Shown piece after piece: positions 13,818 through 17,312 of a DNA stretch of 17,312 nucleotides. The notes below the pieces were generated by a model that saw only the letters and a program-made list of their open reading frames with translations, did not search any database and was not told the origin of the DNA. Each line of letters starts with the position of its first letter. The first letter of the stretch is position 1. The DNA is from an uncultured Granulicatella sp. GTDB taxonomy: Bacteria; Bacillota; Bacilli; Lactobacillales; Aerococcaceae. The position numbers were made by a program, and so were the translations under genes. Where the stretch lies: contig CAMYBO010000012.1 in NCBI GenBank assembly GCA_947254045.1, forward strand, positions 1-17,312. The letters run 5' to 3'.

Positions 13818-16214
13818 ATGTTTAGAGAATGGAAAGCTATTTTGAAAAAACCAACTTTTATTATTGTGATGGTAGGAATTGCACTGATTCCAGCTTTATA
13901 TAACATTATATTTTTATCTTCTATGTGGGATCCATATGGAAAGTTATCTGAATTACCAGTAGCAGTTGTCAATAAAGACCAGGCTGCTTCGTATAATGGA
14001 GAGCCGATGAATATTGGTGAAGATATGGTTTCGAATTTGAAAGATAATGATGCGTTGAATTTTCATTTTGTAACAGAAAAAGAAGGGATAGAAGGACTAG
14101 AAGATGGGACTTATTATATGGTCGTGACATTACCTAGAGATTTATCCCAAAGAGCTGCATCGATTTTAACGAATCATCCAGAACAAATGAACATTGATTA
14201 TCAAACTTCTAGTGGCCATAGTTTTATCGCTAGTAAAATGAGTGATTCAGCAATGGTTCAATTAAAGCAAACTGTTGCGAAAAACGTGACAGAAACTTAT
14301 ACAAAAGCTTTATTTGAAAAAATGGGCACTTTAAAAGATGGAATGGAACAAGCTTCGCAAGGAAGTCAAACTCTTGCTTCAGGTTCTAATCAATTAAAAG
14401 AGGGGAGCCAACAATTAGCGACTAATTTACAAACTTTAGCTCAATCAAGTGTTACTTTTTCAAATGGAGCAGAGCAATTTACGAGTGGATTAACGACTTA
14501 TACAGATGCTGTGAAAAAAATTGATGCCGGAGTAGAAACGTTCCATAATGGATTGTTAACTTATACAGGAGCTGTTTCTCAATTAGATAATGGCTTAAAT
14601 CAATTATCTTCTAAAACTCCAGAATTAGCATCTGGAATCCAACAATTAAACGACGGGGTTCAAGCGTATGCTGGAGGAGTTGTAAAACTAGACTCTGGGT
14701 TGAATCAATTATCGAGTCAATTAGAGGCGTCTGCAGACAAAAGCAGTCAAGTTTCTCAATTAGCAGCGGGGTTAGATCAATTAAATCAAGCCATTCAATC
14801 AGCGAATGCAACTGAAAGTACAGCATTAATGGATGAAGTAACGAATGCTTTATCTACAATTGCTGCTTCAGCACAAAGTGTAATGGTGAATAGTCAAGCT
14901 TCTCAACAAGCTGCATTAACAGCCATTCAATCAACCAATGCTTATAGCACTTTAAGTGCGGAACAACAAGCAGAATTAACAAAAGCTGTATCGAATCAAA
15001 CGAATACGAGTGCGCAATCTGCAAAAGAAATTTTATCGACAATTCAAGCATTAAAAGGGAATTTGGAACATGCAAAATCTCAAGCAGAAAGTGTCGCAAA
15101 ATTACAATCTGCAGCAGGACAAGTGTTGCCATTAGCGTCTTCTTCATTAACACAATTATCAGGAGGACTTGGAACACTACAATCTGCAGTCAGTCAGTTA
15201 GCGTCAGGTTCTTCTCAATTAGTGCAAAAATCTTCTACGTTAACTTCTGGAGTTGGACAATTAGCACAAAAAGCTCCTGAACTAGTCGCAGGGATTGAAA
15301 AAATTTCTTCTGGAAGTAATCAGTTAAACCAAAAATCTTCAGAATTAGTATCTGGAATCACTACCTTACAATCTGGAACAAGCCAGTTAAATCAAAAATC
15401 TGAACAACTTCTTTCAGGCTCTTCTAAATTAACAGATGGATCACAAAAAATTGCAGAAGGTTCAGAAAAACTTGCTGATGGAGGAAATACACTTTCAACT
15501 GGATTGGAAACTTTATATGATGGAGTGACTACCTTAAGTACAGGATTAACAGATGCCAATGAACAATTAGCATTAGCTTCGACAGAAGAAACAAATGCGA
15601 AAACTTTATCCAATCCATTGGCATTATCAAAAACAGATCATGATGCCGTAGCAGTTAACGGAATTGCGATGGCTCCATATATGATTTCTGTTGCATTATT
15701 TGTGGCAGCATTATCAACGAATATGATCTTTGCAAAACTACCATCTGGAAGACATCCAGAAACACGTTGGGCTTGGTTTAAAGCTCGCTTAGAAATTAAT
15801 GGAATCATTGCCGTATTAGCAGGAGTACTTGTTTATGGTGGAGTACACATGATTGGATTAACAGCAGTCCATGAAATGAAAACTCTAGTTCTTATTCTAT
15901 TAGCAAGTGTCACATTTATGGCAATGGTAACGGCATTAACAACATGGAATTCTCGTGTGGGAGCATTCTTCTCATTAATACTCTTATTATTACAATTAGC
16001 CTCAAGTGCAGGAACTTATCCACTTGCATTGACAAATGAATTCTTCAAGAGTATCAATCCATGGCTTCCAATGAGTTATTCAGTATCAGGATTACGACAA
16101 ACAATTTCGATGACAGGAACGATTCAGGAACAAGTAATATTTTTAATTGTGACGTTAGTCATCTTTATGGGATTAGGAGTTATTGCGTATCGACCTGGTT
16201 TAGGGGAAGAGTAG
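13818..16214 (+). CDS. YhgE/Pip family membrane protein (phage infection protein-like)
   Basis: This is a protein of about 798 residues. One membrane helix lies near the N-terminus (about residues 13-33), followed by the family's soluble block SELPVAVVNKDQA. A very long extracytoplasmic region (about 180-590) consists of degenerate repeats such as LxxGxxQL and QLNQKS-type units, predicted to form coiled coils. The C-terminus has five membrane helices. This layout matches YhgE/Pip, related to the ABC-2 membrane family. Lactococcal Pip is a phage c2 receptor; the native role is unknown, with export or envelope functions suggested. The start at 13818 follows AGGAG by four bases. A GTG at 13794 is in frame but lies upstream of the ribosome binding site. 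It is regulated by the divergent TetR gene. Confidence 0.9.
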   Translation: MFREWKAILKKPTFIIVMVGIALIPALYNIIFLSSMWDPYGKLSELPVAVVNKDQAASYNGEPMNIGEDMVSNLKDNDALNFHFVTEKEGIEGLEDGTYYMVVTLPRDLSQRAASILTNHPEQMNIDYQTSSGHSFIASKMSDSAMVQLKQTVAKNVTETYTKALFEKMGTLKDGMEQASQGSQTLASGSNQLKEGSQQLATNLQTLAQSSVTFSNGAEQFTSGLTTYTDAVKKIDAGVETFHNGLLTYTGAVSQLDNGLNQLSSKTPELASGIQQLNDGVQAYAGGVVKLDSGLNQLSSQLEASADKSSQVSQLAAGLDQLNQAIQSANATESTALMDEVTNALSTIAASAQSVMVNSQASQQAALTAIQSTNAYSTLSAEQQAELTKAVSNQTNTSAQSAKEILSTIQALKGNLEHAKSQAESVAKLQSAAGQVLPLASSSLTQLSGGLGTLQSAVSQLASGSSQLVQKSSTLTSGVGQLAQKAPELVAGIEKISSGSNQLNQKSSELVSGITTLQSGTSQLNQKSEQLLSGSSKLTDGSQKIAEGSEKLADGGNTLSTGLETLYDGVTTLSTGLTDANEQLALASTEETNAKTLSNPLALSKTDHDAVAVNGIAMAPYMISVALFVAALSTNMIFAKLPSGRHPETRWAWFKARLEINGIIAVLAGVLVYGGVHMIGLTAVHEMKTLVLILLASVTFMAMVTALTTWNSRVGAFFSLILLLLQLASSAGTYPLALTNEFFKSINPWLPMSYSVSGLRQTISMTGTIQEQVIFLIVTLVIFMGLGVIAYRPGLGEE

Positions 16215-16236
16215 AATTTAGGATAAATAAGATTGG

Positions 16237-16273
16237 AAGAAGCTAGTGAAAATTATTGCTAGCTTCTTTTTTT
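16237..16273 (+). terminator. Rho-independent terminator of the YhgE/Pip gene
   Basis: The arms AAGAAGCTAG (16237-16246) and CTAGCTTCTT (16259-16268) form a ten-base stem around a 12-base loop. Seven T residues run from 16267. Confidence 0.9.
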
Positions 16274-16389
16274 ATATCATTAAAATTTGAAAATACTACT
16301 TATGAAATGGAAAAAATAATCGTTAACACCTAATTATTTCGTTGTTTACAGGAAAAACACATAAATTATTAAAAAATAAACAAATTCGG

Positions 16390-16418
16390 TTGACGGCAGT
16401 TAAGAAAACGGTTACTAT
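16390..16418 (+). promoter_or_regulatory. Promoter of rhaD with an overlapping cre-like site
   Basis: -35 TTGACG (16390-16395) and -10 TACTAT (16413-16418) are 17 bases apart. AAGAAAACGGTTACTA (16402-16417) matches the CcpA cre consensus at 14 of 16 positions and covers the -10, so glucose repression is likely. The 70-base leader to rhaD contains no clear structure. The AT-rich stretch 16274-16389 may hold an activator or repressor site (for example around CGTTAACA at 16320), but I cannot assign it. Confidence 0.6.
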
Positions 16419-16486
16419 TATGTTGGATAAACAAAAAATTTTTTCGGGTACGGCTGAAAAATTACAGTTAAAGAAGGGGAATAATT

Positions 16487-17312
16487 ATGGGGTATCCTAA
16501 ATTTATTGAAGGCTTATGTCAAGTGACATATGATATGTGGAATAAAGGCTGGGACGAATATAACGGAGGAAATGTTAGTTATCGTTTAACAGTTGAAGAA
16601 GCTGAAAATCTTGAAAACAGCTTAGCTGGTACAGAGTATACGTACTATGCTGATAATAGAAAAGAAGTGGATGTTTTAGATGTTCCGGAACATGTAAGAG
16701 GAGAATATATTTTAATTACAGCTTCTGGAAGTCATTTTAGAACATTACATTCACAACCACATGTGGATACTGGTGTTATTAAATTAACGGATAAAGGATA
16801 TCAAGTAGTTGCAGGTTTTGTTACAGGAAAACGTCCTACAAGTGAAATCTTCATGCATGTATTATCTCATGCAGCTAGATTAAAACAAAACCCAAATCAT
16901 AGAGTAGTTATTCATAATCATGCAACAAATGTTGTGACATACTGCTTATTAAATGATGTAACAACTGAATCTTTATCATTAGATTTATGGTCAGTGTTAA
17001 CTGAATCAATCGTAGTTTTCCCTGATGGAATTGCTGTTCTACCTTGGGAAGTACCAGGAACTCAACAAATTGGTTCTGCTACAGCTAAAGAATTAGAAAC
17101 TCATCGTTTAGTTGTTTGGAGTAAACATGGAGTTCTTTCTACTGGTGTAGATTATCAAGACTGCTTCGGATTAATTGAAACTGCAGATAAAGCAGCCCAT
17201 ATTGCATTAGATGTTCAACGAATCAGTGGTAAGAGCATTTATGAAAGTAATGTTCTATCAAAAGAAGATTTGAAGAAAATTTGTGCCGTTCTAAAAGTAC
17301 CAGAAAGATATT
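16487..17312 (+). CDS. rhaD: Rhamnulose-1-phosphate aldolase, 3' end cut by the window
   Basis: The 275 codons visible nearly equal the usual length of RhaD (about 274 residues), so only a few residues and the stop are missing. RhaD is a zinc-dependent class II aldolase that splits L-rhamnulose 1-phosphate into dihydroxyacetone phosphate and L-lactaldehyde. Zinc ligands are seen as H143 and H145 in IHNHATN and H214 in SKHG. The catalytic glutamate is probably E120 in PTSEIF. GWDEYNGGN and ITASGSHFR match conserved N-terminal blocks. The start ATG is six bases after AAGGGGA. Other rhamnose genes probably follow outside the window. Confidence 0.93.
   Translation, partial: MGYPKFIEGLCQVTYDMWNKGWDEYNGGNVSYRLTVEEAENLENSLAGTEYTYYADNRKEVDVLDVPEHVRGEYILITASGSHFRTLHSQPHVDTGVIKLTDKGYQVVAGFVTGKRPTSEIFMHVLSHAARLKQNPNHRVVIHNHATNVVTYCLLNDVTTESLSLDLWSVLTESIVVFPDGIAVLPWEVPGTQQIGSATAKELETHRLVVWSKHGVLSTGVDYQDCFGLIETADKAAHIALDVQRISGKSIYESNVLSKEDLKKICAVLKVPERY

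Noticed and set aside
14360..15560. Repeated DNA within the Pip gene as a tandem-repeat or CRISPR-like array
   Set aside because: The similarity is at the protein level (degenerate LxxG/QL coiled-coil units). The units vary in length and DNA sequence, and there are no uniform spacers.

Overview
The window comes from a low-GC Gram-positive bacterium, most likely a member of the Lactobacillales. The evidence is the AGGAGG-type ribosome binding sites, sigma-A promoters, a Zur-type operator, the short NfeD/FloA pair, RlmA, YhgE/Pip and an ISL3-type transposase remnant. A Carnobacteriaceae-like genus would fit, but that is a guess. Most of the region is ordinary housekeeping and accessory chromosome. 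I see no prophage, CRISPR array, tRNA or rRNA.

Layout. Positions 1-10 hold the first codons of a minus-strand gene that leaves the window. Positions 282-3779 carry a TPP-riboswitch-controlled ykoFEDC operon, an ECF-type importer for thiamine or its pyrimidine precursor. Positions 3780-4383 hold a decayed ISL3 transposase lacking its catalytic core, plus two hairpins. Next is yebC on the minus strand, divergent from a small thioredoxin-like gene. Positions 5595-7989 are a membrane-organisation operon: short NfeD, flotillin FloA, and an unrecognised membrane-anchored protein translationally coupled to floA. Positions 8029-8844 hold a DUF2785-like gene interrupted only by two in-frame TGA codons. 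A 230-base structured intergenic stretch (8872-9103) follows. A COG0523 zinc-chaperone GTPase on the minus strand lies behind a strong promoter overlapped by a Zur-box-like palindrome. Divergent from it is an rlmA plus EF-Tu-domain-II/SseB-like gene pair. A truncated C-terminal remnant of an osmoprotectant-binding protein follows. Then come a TetR regulator and, divergently, a large YhgE/Pip membrane protein, with a palindrome in each of the two promoters. The window ends in rhaD (rhamnulose-1-phosphate aldolase), behind a promoter with a cre-like site.

How the genes work together. YkoE (substrate-binding membrane subunit), YkoD (double ATPase), YkoC (coupling membrane subunit) and YkoF (soluble thiamine-binding protein) form one vitamin uptake unit switched off by TPP. 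NfeD and FloA act as a membrane microdomain pair. The TetR/Pip pair looks like a self-contained regulated envelope module. The remaining genes have unrelated roles.

The observations most worth following are: the DUF2785 reading frame with two TGA codons and no other damage; the structured region at 8872-9103; the unrecognised third gene of the floA operon; the EF-Tu domain II/SseB fusion; and the Zur-box control of the COG0523 gene, whose guanine-specificity motif is altered. Nothing here clearly proves a new system.
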